The notes beneath the pieces are model-generated. The model made no database searches and was not told the origin of the DNA. It saw nothing but the letters and a program-made list of their open reading frames with translations. A DNA stretch of 11,879 nucleotides from Armatimonadetes bacterium UBA5419. Lineage in GTDB: Bacteria > Armatimonadota > UBA10988. Where the stretch lies: positions 488 to 12,366 of the forward strand of contig DHNJ01000215.1 of NCBI GenBank assembly GCA_002409445.1. Reading direction: 5' to 3'. Position numbers and translations under genes: made by a program. Below, piece by piece: positions 1-6,368 of the stretch (within the stretch, counting starts at the first letter, position 1; each line of letters opens with the position of its first letter).

Positions 1-126
1 AGCGGGCCGACGGCCTGGACCGGGCCAGGCCAGGAGCCGATGAGCGCCGCGCTGGAGCTGGTCGACCCCGAGTGGCAGCAGCTGGGGCGTGACATACTGA
101 TCATAGGGCGTCTGAGGAACGAGTGA
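1..126 (+). CDS. ribD: RibD C-terminus (partial): riboflavin deaminase/reductase
   Basis: The last 41 codons of an open frame that enters from the left edge, ending in LGRDILIIGRLRNE and a TGA at 124-126. This matches the usual end of the reductase domain of RibD, where a tryptophan and an LGxDxLxxGR stretch are common. RibD deaminates and then reduces the pyrimidine product of GTP cyclohydrolase II in riboflavin synthesis. The call rests on this short tail plus the next three genes, which are all riboflavin genes. The TGA overlaps the ATG of ribE by one base (TGATG), so translational coupling is likely. The promoter, and any FMN riboswitch, would lie outside the window. Confidence 0.8.
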   Translation, partial: SGPTAWTGPGQEPMSAALELVDPEWQQLGRDILIIGRLRNE

Positions 127-782
127 TGTTTACCGGCATTGTCGAGGAGGTGGGGCGGGTTGAACGCGTCGAACGGCGCGCGGGCTACCTCAGCCTCTGG
201 ATGCGCGCCGAGCGCGTGCTGGCCGATGCCAAGCTGGGCGACAGCCTCTGCCACGATGGCGTCTGTCTGACCATCGCCGAACTGCGGCCGCCACTGTACC
301 GCTGTGACATCTCGGCGGAGACCGCGCGCGTCTCGACCCTCGGCGCGCGGGCGCCGGGCGACCCGGTGAACCTCGAACGTGCGCTGGCCGTCGGCGACCG
401 GCTCGGCGGGCACCTGGTGCAAGGCCACGTCGACGGTATCGGCACGGTCGCGGAGTTGACGCGCGGGCCGGACGAGGCCGTCCTCCGCATTACCGCCCCC
501 GACGCGCTGCGACCGTACCTCGCGCCGAAGGGGTCGGTCGCGGTCGATGGCGTGAGCCTGACGACCGTCGACGTAGAGGCCGCGGGCTTTACGGTAAGCG
601 TGATTCCCCATACCCTGGAGGTAACTACCCTCGGCGCGCGGCGGGCCGGTGACGCGGTGAATCTCGAGGTTGACCTGCTTGCGCGCTACGTGGTCGCGGC
701 CCTCAGTGCCCGCAGCGGCGGTGCGGCCGCGCGACCCGGTGGGATGACCTGGGCCTGGTTGGCCGAGCAAGGATTTGAGTAG
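126..782 (+). CDS. ribE: Riboflavin synthase alpha chain
   Basis: This 218-residue protein makes riboflavin by dismutation of two 6,7-dimethyl-8-ribityllumazine molecules, in the cytoplasm. It has the normal length and the two lumazine-binding repeats of the family. Repeat one starts with the canonical MFTGIVEEVG and carries GVCLTI (45-50) and GGHLVQGHVDG (94-104). Repeat two carries KGSVAVDGVSLT (135-146) and IPHTLEVTTLG (160-170). The start is taken as ATG 126, not the GTG at 123, because GAGGA at 114-118 lies 7 nt upstream and MFTGIVEE is the conserved N-terminus. It overlaps ribD by one base and is followed 3 nt later by ribBA. This gene is also called ribC in some organisms. Confidence 0.97.
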   Translation: MFTGIVEEVGRVERVERRAGYLSLWMRAERVLADAKLGDSLCHDGVCLTIAELRPPLYRCDISAETARVSTLGARAPGDPVNLERALAVGDRLGGHLVQGHVDGIGTVAELTRGPDEAVLRITAPDALRPYLAPKGSVAVDGVSLTTVDVEAAGFTVSVIPHTLEVTTLGARRAGDAVNLEVDLLARYVVAALSARSGGAAARPGGMTWAWLAEQGFE

Positions 783-785
783 AGC

Positions 786-2021
786 ATGGTCGACGTGCAA
801 CAGCCCATCCGCCTAGACGATGTCGCCGACGCTATCGCGGCCGTCCGCTCCGGTGGGTTGGTGGTGGTCGTCGATGACGCGGACCGCGAGAATGAGGGTG
901 ACCTGATCGGCGCTGCTGAACTGGTCACGCCCGAGACCATCAACTTCATGGAGATCCACGGCCGCGGCCTGCTCTGCGCGCCGGTCACCCAGGAGCGGAT
1001 CGCCGAGCTAGCCATCCCGGTGATCAACGACATCAAGCGCTCGAAGTTCGCCTGTACCTACGCGCTGCCCGTCGATGCCAACTACGGCGTGTCCACGGGC
1101 ATTTCGGCCTCCGACCGCGCGGTCACCGTGCGGGCCCTGGCCGACCCGGCCCGCGACGAGCACGACTTCGTCCACGGCGGCCACATCCAGCCCATCGTCG
1201 GCGTCCCCGGCGGCGTGCTGGTGCGCTCGGGGCATACCGAGGCGGCCCTCGACCTGGCCAAGCTGGCGGGGCTCAACGAGGCTGCGGTCCTGTGCGAGAT
1301 CAAGCGCGCCGACGGCGAGATGATGCGCCTACCGGAGCTACGCGCCTATGCCGACGAGCACGGTCTGCCGCTGATTTACGTTGCCGACCTGATCACCTGG
1401 CGCCGCCGCCACGAGCAACTGGTCCGCTGCGTCGCGGTCGCCGATATGCCGACCGAAGCAGGCTACTTCCGCGTCCACGCCTACGAGAGCGTCCTCGACG
1501 CCACGCCGTTCGTGGCCCTGGTCAAGGGCGAAATCGACCCCAACGAGCCGGTCCTGGTCCGTGTCCATTCCGAGTGCCTGACCGGCGACGCCCTGCTCTC
1601 GACGCGCTGCGACTGCGGCCGCCAGCTGCACGCCGCGCTCGAACTGATCGAGAAGGAGGGCCGCGGCGTCCTGCTCTATGCGCGCCAGGAGGGCCGCGGC
1701 ATCGGCCTACTCAACAAGGTCCGCGCCTACGCCCTGCAGGACCAGGGGCTCGACACGGTGCAGGCCAACGAGCATCTCGGCTTCGCCGCCGACCTGCGCG
1801 ACTACGGCCTCGGCGCGCAGGTCCTGCTCGACCTGGGCGTGCGCAAGATGCGGCTGATGACCAACAATACGCGCAAGATCGTCGGCTTGACAGGCTACGG
1901 CCTGGAGGTCGTCGAGCGCGTGCCGCTGGTGGTCGAGCCGACGGCCGAGAACACCCGATACCTGGCGGCCAAACGCGATAAACTAGGCCACCTGCTGCCC
2001 GCCGCGGGCCGCGAGGAGTAG
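786..2021 (+). CDS. ribBA: Bifunctional 3,4-DHBP synthase / GTP cyclohydrolase II
   Basis: A 411-residue fusion that supplies both precursors of the riboflavin pathway. Residues 1 to about 208 form the RibB domain, which converts ribulose 5-phosphate to 3,4-dihydroxy-2-butanone 4-phosphate. The acidic loop DDADRENEGD (30-39), GVSTGISASDR (101-111) and GHTEA (149-153) are kept. Residues from about 210 to 400 form the RibA domain, which opens GTP. Its zinc ligands are visible as C264, C275 and C277 in HSECLTGD and STRCDCG, followed by ARQEGRGIGL (299-308). Two departures from consensus stand out: the usual RPGH of RibB reads HGGH (130-133), and the usual TNNPRK of RibA reads TNNTRK (359-364). 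No frame break explains them. The start at ATG 786 is 3 nt after ribE; a purine-rich AAGGA at 769-773 may serve as ribosome site, though it is rather distant. Confidence 0.95.
   Translation: MVDVQQPIRLDDVADAIAAVRSGGLVVVVDDADRENEGDLIGAAELVTPETINFMEIHGRGLLCAPVTQERIAELAIPVINDIKRSKFACTYALPVDANYGVSTGISASDRAVTVRALADPARDEHDFVHGGHIQPIVGVPGGVLVRSGHTEAALDLAKLAGLNEAAVLCEIKRADGEMMRLPELRAYADEHGLPLIYVADLITWRRRHEQLVRCVAVADMPTEAGYFRVHAYESVLDATPFVALVKGEIDPNEPVLVRVHSECLTGDALLSTRCDCGRQLHAALELIEKEGRGVLLYARQEGRGIGLLNKVRAYALQDQGLDTVQANEHLGFAADLRDYGLGAQVLLDLGVRKMRLMTNNTRKIVGLTGYGLEVVERVPLVVEPTAENTRYLAAKRDKLGHLLPAAGREE
2013..2018 (+). promoter_or_regulatory. Ribosome binding site of ribH
   Basis: GAGGAG lies inside the last codons of ribBA, 6 nt before the ATG at 2025. 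It fixes the ribH start and suggests that ribosomes finishing ribBA re-initiate on ribH. Confidence 0.7.
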
Positions 2022-2024
2022 CAC

Positions 2025-2498
2025 ATGGGCAAGACGTACGAAGGCCAACTGCTGGGCGCCGGCCTGAAGGTCGCCGTCGTCGTGGCGCGCTTCAACGAGC
2101 TGATCACCAGCAAGCTGCTGGGCGGTTGCCAGGACGGCCTGACCCGCCACGGTGTCGACCCCGCCAACGTCGACCTGGCCTGGGTGCCCGGCGCCTGGGA
2201 GATCGCCCTGGTCGCCGAGCGCCTCGCTGCCAGCGGCCGCTACGACGCGGTCATCTGTCTCGGCGCGGTCATCCGCGGCAGCACTCCCCATTTCGACTAT
2301 GTCGCCGCCGAGACCGCCAAGGGCGTCGCCCAGGCCAGTTGGAAGACTGGCAAGCCGGTGATCTTCGGCATTCTGACCACCAACACCATCGAAGAGGCCC
2401 TCGAGCGCGCGGGCACAAAGATGGGCAACAAGGGGTTTGATGCGGCCAACACGGCGATCGAAATGGCCAACCTGCTGCGCGCGATCGACGAAGGGTAG
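2025..2498 (+). CDS. ribH: 6,7-dimethyl-8-ribityllumazine synthase
   Basis: A 157-residue lumazine synthase of normal length. It condenses the RibA/RibD pyrimidine product with the RibB four-carbon unit to give the substrate of RibE. Family members assemble into pentamers or 60-subunit shells; the form here cannot be read from sequence. Seen motifs are ARFNELIT near residue 22, VPGAWEIA near 55, GAVIRGSTPHFDYV near 84-97 with the catalytic histidine in PHFDY, and FGILTTNTIEEALERAGTKMGNKG near 115-138, where ERAG carries the conserved arginine. Serine replaces the more common Glu or Asp in GAVIRG(E/D)T, a mild change. It follows ribBA by 3 nt and precedes the protease gene by 21 nt. Confidence 0.97.
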   Translation: MGKTYEGQLLGAGLKVAVVVARFNELITSKLLGGCQDGLTRHGVDPANVDLAWVPGAWEIALVAERLAASGRYDAVICLGAVIRGSTPHFDYVAAETAKGVAQASWKTGKPVIFGILTTNTIEEALERAGTKMGNKGFDAANTAIEMANLLRAIDEG

Positions 2499-2519
2499 CG
2501 ACCCGACAGCGAGGGCGAG

Positions 2520-3644
2520 ATGGCCCAGACCTCCAGCAGTCGACTCTCGGTCAGCATGCTCGCCGCGCTGTGCGGCGTGGTTGGCGGCCTGCTCGGTGGG
2601 TTGATCATCCGCGTCGCCGTGCCGCCGACCGTGCCGCTCTATGCCCCGCCACCCCCACCCCAGACGACCGTCACCGCCGACGCCCACGGCCGGATGATCG
2701 CCACCGCGGTCCAGCGCGTCGAGCCGGCCGTGGTCACGATCGAGACCTTCCTCGACGGGCAGCGATTGATCCCCGAGTGGCTCAAGCCGCTGCTCGGCGA
2801 CAACACCCTGGGCGAGATGCCGCGCGGCGCCGGCTCGGGGTTCATCATCGACGCGGAGGGCCACGTGCTGACCAACCAGCACGTCATCGACAAGGCCGAC
2901 CGCATCGTCGTCCGCCTCAACGATAACCAGACCTACGACGCCAAGCTGATCGGCGGCGACCGACTCAACGACATCGCGGTACTGCAGATCGAGAGCGACA
3001 CTCCGCTGCCTTACGCGCCGATTGGCACCACGCAGGGGCTGGCTCAGGGGCAGTGGGTTGTGGCGATCGGCAACCCATTCCACGAGTTCGCCGGCACCGT
3101 GACCGTCGGCGTTGTCAGCGCACTGGGCCGTACCCAGCCGACGGGCGGACGCGAGTACCGCAACCTGATCCAGACCGACGCGGCGATCAACATGGGCAAC
3201 TCGGGCGGCCCTCTGTGCGACCTCGAAGGCCGCGTGGTCGGCGTCAACTCGGCCATCTTCTCGCTGACCGCGACCAACCTGGGCATCGGCTTCGCCATTC
3301 CCATCGATGACGCGATGGCGCTCGCGCGCAACCTCATCGACCACGGCGCGGTGCCCTGGCTCGGGCTCGACACCTACTCGCTGACGCCAGACCTGGCCAC
3401 CAGCCTCGGCGTCAGCCTGGATGCCGGCGCGGTCGTCCGCCAGGCGATCAGCGGTGGCCCGGCCGCGGCGGCCGGCGCGCAACCGCGCGATGTCATCGTC
3501 CGCTTGGCCGACCAGCCCGTCGCCGACTCGGACGACCTGAGCCGCATCGCCCTCAGCCTCGCGCCGGGCACCGACCACGACCTGGTCGTGCAGCGTGAAG
3601 GCCGCGAGGTCACGCTGCGTTTGACTGTCGGGAAGCGTCCGTGA
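2520..3644 (+). CDS. HtrA/DegP-type membrane-anchored serine protease
   Basis: A 374-residue trypsin-like protease of the HtrA/DegQ family, expected to degrade or refold damaged proteins outside the cytoplasmic membrane. Residues about 11-33 form one hydrophobic segment (signal anchor), followed by a proline-rich linker (PPPPP, 43-47). The catalytic triad is visible: H121 in TNQHVI, D151 in NDIAVL and S228 in GNSGGPL. The family motif QTDAAINPGNSGGP has M in place of P. A single PDZ domain fills roughly 279-372, so the layout is TM-protease-PDZ1. The start ATG 2520 has GAGGGCGAG directly upstream (2511-2519). It is 21 nt after ribH with no terminator or clear promoter in between, so it is probably cotranscribed with the riboflavin genes. 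A functional link to riboflavin is not evident. Confidence 0.93.
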   Translation: MAQTSSSRLSVSMLAALCGVVGGLLGGLIIRVAVPPTVPLYAPPPPPQTTVTADAHGRMIATAVQRVEPAVVTIETFLDGQRLIPEWLKPLLGDNTLGEMPRGAGSGFIIDAEGHVLTNQHVIDKADRIVVRLNDNQTYDAKLIGGDRLNDIAVLQIESDTPLPYAPIGTTQGLAQGQWVVAIGNPFHEFAGTVTVGVVSALGRTQPTGGREYRNLIQTDAAINMGNSGGPLCDLEGRVVGVNSAIFSLTATNLGIGFAIPIDDAMALARNLIDHGAVPWLGLDTYSLTPDLATSLGVSLDAGAVVRQAISGGPAAAAGAQPRDVIVRLADQPVADSDDLSRIALSLAPGTDHDLVVQREGREVTLRLTVGKRP

Positions 3645-4327
3645 GCAAGCCTGTCCGGTTTGTCGTCCTGGCGCTGCTGGTCGGCGCGTTCGCCAGCGGC
3701 TGCGCGCGCACGCCCGGCGGCGTTGGTGTGTCGCGCCGGCTGGTGGACATGCGCATGACCATGCGCGGCCCGCTCGACCCGAACGCCTACTATCTCTTTG
3801 TCATCGACACCAACAGCCGCGCCGCCGACGGCCCGCGTGTGCTCGCACCGCTCACCCCATTCCTGGGCAACGGCCGTGCGACGGGCAGCTACACCCACTA
3901 CGTCGAGTACCACCAGGGTCGCTTCGAACTGTTCCGCGACCAGCCCGAGCAACAGGGCGTCACGCCGCCGCCGCGCGAAGCCCTCGGCCGGCCATTCTCC
4001 GTCGCCGCCGACGAGCCCGGCGGCACCTTGTCACTGACCCTGGACCTCAACCAGATCAAACCCGCGGACGGGCCGGTGCCAGGGCAGCTTGAGGTCAATT
4101 TCATCACCGTTAACCGCATTGTCTTGCCCGGTGAGATTCCACCCGAGCCCCGACAGAGCGATGGCTTGGGCATTGATGGCAATCAGTTTCTGGTCCTGCG
4201 CCTACAGAATGGCCTACAGGTAACCAACGATGGGCTGGAGGGCACGGGCGAGGTCTTTGGTGGACGCACGCTCGACGCCGCCTACGATCTGGCCGACTTC
4301 TTCGTTGCCGTTCGCGATGGCACCTAG
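3641..4327 (+). CDS. Predicted lipoprotein, family not recognised
   Basis: A 228-residue protein with a short basic N-terminus, a hydrophobic stretch (residues 7-18) and a lipobox-like ASGC ending at C21. The usual leucine at -3 is replaced by alanine, so lipidation is likely but not certain. The mature part looks like a beta-rich secreted domain with no helix-rich or membrane stretch. A YYLFVIDTNS segment (50-59) and a PFLGNGRATGSYTHYVEY segment (73-90) resemble unnamed surface lipoproteins I loosely recall; I do not assign a function. The start GTG 3641 overlaps the protease stop by 4 nt (GTGA), which points to translational coupling with the HtrA-like gene. Its product might act with or be a client of that protease at the same surface, but this is inference. 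Confidence 0.75.
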   Translation: MSKPVRFVVLALLVGAFASGCARTPGGVGVSRRLVDMRMTMRGPLDPNAYYLFVIDTNSRAADGPRVLAPLTPFLGNGRATGSYTHYVEYHQGRFELFRDQPEQQGVTPPPREALGRPFSVAADEPGGTLSLTLDLNQIKPADGPVPGQLEVNFITVNRIVLPGEIPPEPRQSDGLGIDGNQFLVLRLQNGLQVTNDGLEGTGEVFGGRTLDAAYDLADFFVAVRDGT

Positions 4328-4332
4328 CCGCG

Positions 4333-4366
4333 CGATTTTGGGCGACTTGACTCGATTTTGGCCAAA
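4333..4366. repeat. 9-bp direct repeat plus palindrome upstream of RRM-gene promoter
   Basis: CGATTTTGG occurs at 4333-4341 and again at 4353-4361, exactly 20 bp apart, about two helical turns. The second copy merges into a perfect 10-bp palindrome, TTTGGCCAAA, at 4357-4366. The block ends 4 bp before the proposed -35 at 4371 and is much richer in A/T than its surroundings. It could be an activator or repressor site, or an UP-like element. The repeats are seen directly; the role is inferred. Confidence 0.55.
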
Positions 4367-4370
4367 CCCC

Positions 4371-4400
4371 TAGACACACGTCGCTGGGGTGTGCTACTCT
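4371..4400 (+). promoter_or_regulatory. Predicted sigma70-type promoter of the RRM gene
   Basis: TAGACA at 4371-4376, an 18-bp spacer, and TACTCT at 4395-4400, preceded by TG at 4392-4393 as in an extended -10. Transcription would start near 4407 and leave a leader of about 150 nt before the ATG at 4560. A second arrangement using TTGACT at 4347-4352 has a poor -10 partner and is less likely. Confidence 0.5.
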
Positions 4401-4406
4401 ACGGGT

Positions 4407-4559
4407 GCCGTCTCCGAAGCAGACCGGGCTGCGCATGAACGCCCCCGGAGTCGAGGCGCGAAGGAAGTGGCCGGGATTCTGCATCGCGGTCGCATGGTAC
4501 GAGAAGAAGGCTCAAGACCGATCCCTGCGAGGGACGGGAGCCAGTTCGTGGAGTGAGGG
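4407..4559 (+). promoter_or_regulatory. Long structured 5' leader of the RRM gene
   Basis: This stretch holds no convincing gene. Its 3' part contains a hairpin: GGCTC (4509-4513), CCG (4518-4520) and TCCCT (4522-4526) pair in order with the unbroken strand AGGGACGGGAGCC (4530-4542). This gives 13 base pairs with bulges AAGA and A and a GCG loop. It ends 7 nt before the probable ribosome site GGAG (4550-4553), which is 6 nt from the ATG. ATCCCT (4521-4526) can alternatively pair with AGGGAT (4556-4561), which covers the start codon. Long leaders with such alternatives are known from cold-shock mRNAs; that role here is inference. Confidence 0.5.
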
Positions 4560-5054
4560 ATGTCGAAGAAGCTGTTCGTTGGTGGTTTGGCCTGGGAGAC
4601 GGACTCTGCCCAGCTACGAGAGGCCTTCGAGCAATTCGGTGAAGTGGAAGACGCGATCGTCATCACGGACCGTGAGACGGGCCGGTCGCGCGGGTTCGGG
4701 TTCGTGACGTACGCGGACGAGTCGGCTGCGGCCGAGGCCCTGGCCGCGATGAACGGCAAGGAACTCGCGGGCCGGCGGCTGCGCGTGGACCAGGCTGAGG
4801 ACAAGGGCGATCGGCGCGGTGGCGGCGGCGGCCGCGGTGGCTACGGCGGCGGTGGTCGCGGTGGCTACGGCGGTGGCGGTGGTTACGGCGGCGGCGGCGG
4901 CTACGGCGGTGGTGGTGGCAGCTACGGTGGTGGCGGCGGCGGTGGCCGCGGCGGCTACGGTGGCGGCGGCAGCTACGGCGGCGGCAGTGGTGGCGGCGGT
5001 GGCCGCGACCGCGATCGGCGCGACCGCGGCAGCCGCTGGTCCGACGACTACTAA
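4560..5054 (+). CDS. Glycine-rich RNA-binding protein, single RRM
   Basis: A 164-residue protein. Residues 3-80 form one RNA recognition motif with RNP2 LFVGGL (5-10) and RNP1 RGFGFVTY (44-51), whose aromatic residues F46, F48 and Y51 should stack on RNA bases. Residues 86-149 are a low-complexity tail of GGYGGGG and RGG-like units, and the end is rich in Arg/Asp (GRDRDRRDR) with a final SDDY. The plan matches the bacterial Rbp proteins of cyanobacteria and other phyla, some of which are cold-induced RNA chaperones; the function here is inferred from that family. The start ATG 4560 has GGAG at 4550-4553. It has its own promoter and a long leader, and ends before a hairpin terminator facing sucC, so it is a single-gene unit. 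Confidence 0.93.
   Translation: MSKKLFVGGLAWETDSAQLREAFEQFGEVEDAIVITDRETGRSRGFGFVTYADESAAAEALAAMNGKELAGRRLRVDQAEDKGDRRGGGGGRGGYGGGGRGGYGGGGGYGGGGGYGGGGGSYGGGGGGGRGGYGGGGSYGGGSGGGGGRDRDRRDRGSRWSDDY
4819..5013 (+). repeat. Degenerate GGC/GGT-rich triplet repeat encoding Gly-rich tail
   Basis: Imperfect units of the type GGCTACGGCGGTGGT repeat across this stretch and encode the Gly/Tyr tail of the RRM protein. Wobble bases vary between C and T, which argues for selection on the protein more than recent slippage. The region is still prone to length change and to assembly error. Confidence 0.8.
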
Positions 5055-5077
5055 GTCGCAGCCCAACCTGATCAAGC

Positions 5078-5106
5078 ACGCCCCCAGGTCATCGACCCGG
5101 GGGCGT
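5078..5106. terminator. Hairpin terminator between convergent RRM gene and sucC
   Basis: ACGCCCCC (5078-5085) pairs with GGGGGCGT (5099-5106), and after one A-C mismatch GGTC (5087-5090) pairs with GACC (5094-5097) around an ATC loop. The stem is strong, but the T-tract is poor on the + side (CTTGCTGT) and on the - side (GCTTGATC). Its place between two gene ends makes it a probable bidirectional terminator. Confidence 0.7.
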
Positions 5107-5141
5107 CTTGCTGTCAGGACCCTACCCGCGCGGGCCCAGCC

Positions 5142-6314
5142 CTACCCCGCCACGGCCGCGACGATCGCCTCGGCCGCCGGTGCAAACTCGGTGAACGGCT
5201 GAAAACGGCCATCCGCCGCCAGCAGAGCCCGGCCCTCCTCCTCGTTGGTGCCGGTTAGGCGGACCACGAGCGGGACCTTCAGCTCGACCTCGTCGGCCGC
5301 GGCCAGCAGCCCGCGCGCCACCTCGTCGCAGCGGGTGATGCCGCCGAAGATATTCAGGAAGACGCCGCGCACGTCCGGGTTCAGCAGGACGACTTCGAGC
5401 GCCTGACGCACCACCTCGGCCCGCGCGCCGCCGCCCAGATCGAGGAAGTTGGCCGGCCCCACCCCGCGGTCGCGGCCGACGCGGCTGACCTCGTCCAGGG
5501 TGCCCATGACCAGGCCCGCGCCGTTGCCGATAACCGCCACCGCCGGCACCGCACCGCCCAGGTCGGTCGCCTGCAGCCGCACGTACTGCAGCCCGCGCCG
5601 CTGCGCCTCGGCCTCGATCGGGTCCGTCTGCGCGTCCGTCGCGTATTGGTCCCACTCAGCGTGGCGGAAGCGCGCCGAGTCGTCGAAGTTGAACTTCGCA
5701 TCGGCGGCAATCACCTGACCGTCGCCGGTGACGACCAACGGATTGATCTCGGCCAGCGTGCAATCGTGGGCGCGGTAGGCGCGGTCTAGCGCGGCCAGGA
5801 TCGCCCCCGCCGCCCGCTGCTGCGCCGACGGCAGGCCCAGGGCGAGCATGACCCGGGTGATCTGGAACGGCTGCAGCCCGAACGCGGGGTCGATCGGCTC
5901 GCGCAGCACCTTCTCCGGTGTGCTCGCGGCGACCTCCTCGATGTCCACGCCACCCGACGCTGAGGCGATGATCACCGTCCGCCGCGTGGCCCGGTCGAGG
6001 GTCAAGGCGAGGTAGTACTCGCCCGCGATGTCCAGCGCCTCCTCGACCAGCAGCTGCCGCACGGGCAGGCCCTTGATCGTCAGCGCGAGGATGGCCTCGG
6101 CCGCCGCGCGCGCCTCGGCCGGGTTATTCGCCAGCTTCACGCCGCCCGCTTTGCCGCGGCCGCCGACATGCACCTGGGCCTTGACCACACAACGCCGGCC
6201 GAGCTTCGCCGCGACGGCCTCGGCCTCCGCCGCCGCGGCCGCCGGGTAGCCCTCGGGCACCGGCACACCCTCTGCTGCCAGCAGCGCCTTGCCCTCATAT
6301 TCGTGGATGTTCAT
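5142..6314 (-). CDS. sucC: Succinyl-CoA synthetase beta subunit (ADP-forming type)
   Basis: A 390-residue protein of normal length. The beta subunit holds the nucleotide site and works with an alpha subunit (SucD, which carries the phosphohistidine) to interconvert succinyl-CoA and succinate with ATP formation in the citric acid cycle. It starts with the canonical MNIHEYEGK. An ATP-grasp domain spans residues 1 to about 220, with KAQVHVGGRGKAGG (45-58), AEINPLVV (188-195) and DAKFNFDDSARFRH (205-218). A CoA-ligase domain follows, with GNGAGLVMGTLD (263-274), FLDLGGGA (290-297) and NIFGGITRCDEVA (321-333). A segment before GNGAG (TDLGGAVPAVA) is longer than I expect for typical SucC. No sucD flanks it on either side. 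A malate-CoA ligase beta subunit is a less likely alternative. Confidence 0.9.
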   Translation of the reverse strand: MNIHEYEGKALLAAEGVPVPEGYPAAAAAEAEAVAAKLGRRCVVKAQVHVGGRGKAGGVKLANNPAEARAAAEAILALTIKGLPVRQLLVEEALDIAGEYYLALTLDRATRRTVIIASASGGVDIEEVAASTPEKVLREPIDPAFGLQPFQITRVMLALGLPSAQQRAAGAILAALDRAYRAHDCTLAEINPLVVTGDGQVIAADAKFNFDDSARFRHAEWDQYATDAQTDPIEAEAQRRGLQYVRLQATDLGGAVPAVAVIGNGAGLVMGTLDEVSRVGRDRGVGPANFLDLGGGARAEVVRQALEVVLLNPDVRGVFLNIFGGITRCDEVARGLLAAADEVELKVPLVVRLTGTNEEEGRALLAADGRFQPFTEFAPAAEAIVAAVAG

Positions 6315-6337
6315 CGGCCTCGGTCTCCGCTCCGCCT

Positions 6338-6366
6338 AGTGTGCCAGAAGTGCGCCCGCGCGCCAA
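6338..6366 (-). promoter_or_regulatory. Candidate promoter of sucC
   Basis: On the - strand, TTGGCG (6366-6361) and CACACT (6343-6338) are 17 bp apart and lie in the 54-bp gap before sucC. The -10 match is weak, so sucC may instead be read from the upstream genes. Confidence 0.3.
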
Positions 6367-6368
6367 AC

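Noticed and set aside
1..126. FMN riboswitch for the riboflavin genes
   Set aside because: It would lie before the first gene of the operon, which is outside the window; nothing like it is seen between the rib genes here.
1983..3578. 531-codon open frame on the - strand under ribH and the protease gene
   Set aside because: It is antisense to two clear genes, its protein is Asp/Gly/Arg/Val-rich without motifs, and long antisense frames are expected at this GC content.
4405..4707. Possible upstream reading frame in the RRM leader (GTG 4405 or ATG 4435) running into the RRM gene
   Set aside because: There is no ribosome site, the frame overlaps the RRM gene out of phase, and the composition is not protein-like.
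4819..5013. CRISPR-like or tandem-repeat array
   Set aside because: The repeated units are in frame, encode glycine and tyrosine, and have no unique spacers.
4614..5079. Two - strand frames with Ala/Val/Thr-rich or His/Arg-rich repeats opposite the RRM gene
   Set aside because: They are mirror images of the GGC/GGT repeat of the Gly-rich tail, with no start signals of their own.
5125..5134. CCCGCGCGGG palindrome as a second terminator for sucC
   Set aside because: It is only 10 bp with no room for a loop and no T-tract; the hairpin at 5078-5106 is the better candidate.
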